Part shown: positions 5,940 through 5,946 of the stretch, piece by piece
How positions within the stretch are numbered: position 1 is the stretch's first letter
Layout of the letters: each line of letters opens with the position of its first letter
From: Actinomycetes bacterium
Lineage (GTDB): Bacteria > Actinomycetota > Acidimicrobiia > Acidimicrobiales > Acidimicrobiaceae
Assembly: GCA_021819025.1 (NCBI GenBank)
Contig: JAKASN010000139.1
Location: 1-5,946 of the forward strand
Reading direction: 5' to 3'
Length of the DNA stretch: 5,946 bases
The notes under the pieces: generated by a model
What the model was told of the DNA's origin: nothing
The model's database searches: none
Seen by the model: the letters and a program-made list of their open reading frames with translations, nothing else
Position numbers and translations under genes: made by a program

Positions 5940-5946
5940 AGATCGG
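5940..5946. other. Probable Illumina adapter remnant at the sequence end
   Basis: AGATCGG is the first seven bases of the common Illumina adapter (AGATCGGAAGAGC). It starts exactly where the carboxylase frame departs from its family, after HPG plus the bases TA of an expected Tyr codon. The match is short, and the evidence is the coincidence with the break in a nearly invariant motif. The other end of the window does not begin with the reverse complement CCGATCT. Confidence 0.75.

Overview
The window reads as a short, gene-dense piece of an actinobacterial chromosome. GC content is moderate to high (roughly mid-50s percent by eye). The gene content and order recall the mycobacterial neighbourhood that holds birA, accA3, fadE25, rmlD and wbbL. 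That comparison is from memory; a deep actinobacterial lineage such as Acidimicrobiia is a guess and not shown by the sequence. There are no RNA genes, insertion sequences, CRISPR arrays or long repeats.

Six of the seven genes lie on the minus strand. In order of transcription (right to left) they are: birA (biotin-protein ligase), an acyl-CoA dehydrogenase, rmlA of the long type, an rmlB-like dTDP-glucose 4,6-dehydratase, rmlD, and a family 2 glycosyltransferase that runs off position 1. The seventh gene starts at 5695 on the plus strand, divergent from birA. It is the first ~81 residues of an acyl-CoA carboxylase biotin-carboxylase subunit.

The genes form two themes. birA attaches biotin to carboxylase carriers of the kind the divergent gene probably encodes, and the acyl-CoA dehydrogenase fits the same acyl-CoA metabolism. 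rmlA, rmlB and rmlD make dTDP-sugar intermediates leading to dTDP-L-rhamnose, and the glycosyltransferase (WbbL-like) probably uses that donor in the cell envelope. The 3,5-epimerase gene rmlC is not in the window.

The most interesting signals are fine-scale. (1) birA and the acyl-CoA dehydrogenase each have a -35/-10 pair with the same geometry: a 16-nt spacer, then 7 nt from the end of the -10 to the ATG. Neither has a usable Shine-Dalgarno, so both mRNAs are probably leaderless. In the dehydrogenase this makes the upstream ATG at 4814 part of the -10 box and not the start codon. (2) The RmlB-like enzyme has Thr-Cys-Glu where canonical RmlB has Thr-Asp-Glu, plus other changes at conserved positions. 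(3) The last seven bases (AGATCGG) match the start of the common Illumina adapter. They create a false stop inside the conserved HPGY motif of the carboxylase, so that gene is cut by the contig end and is not a short protein. I did not find a clearly new multi-gene system.
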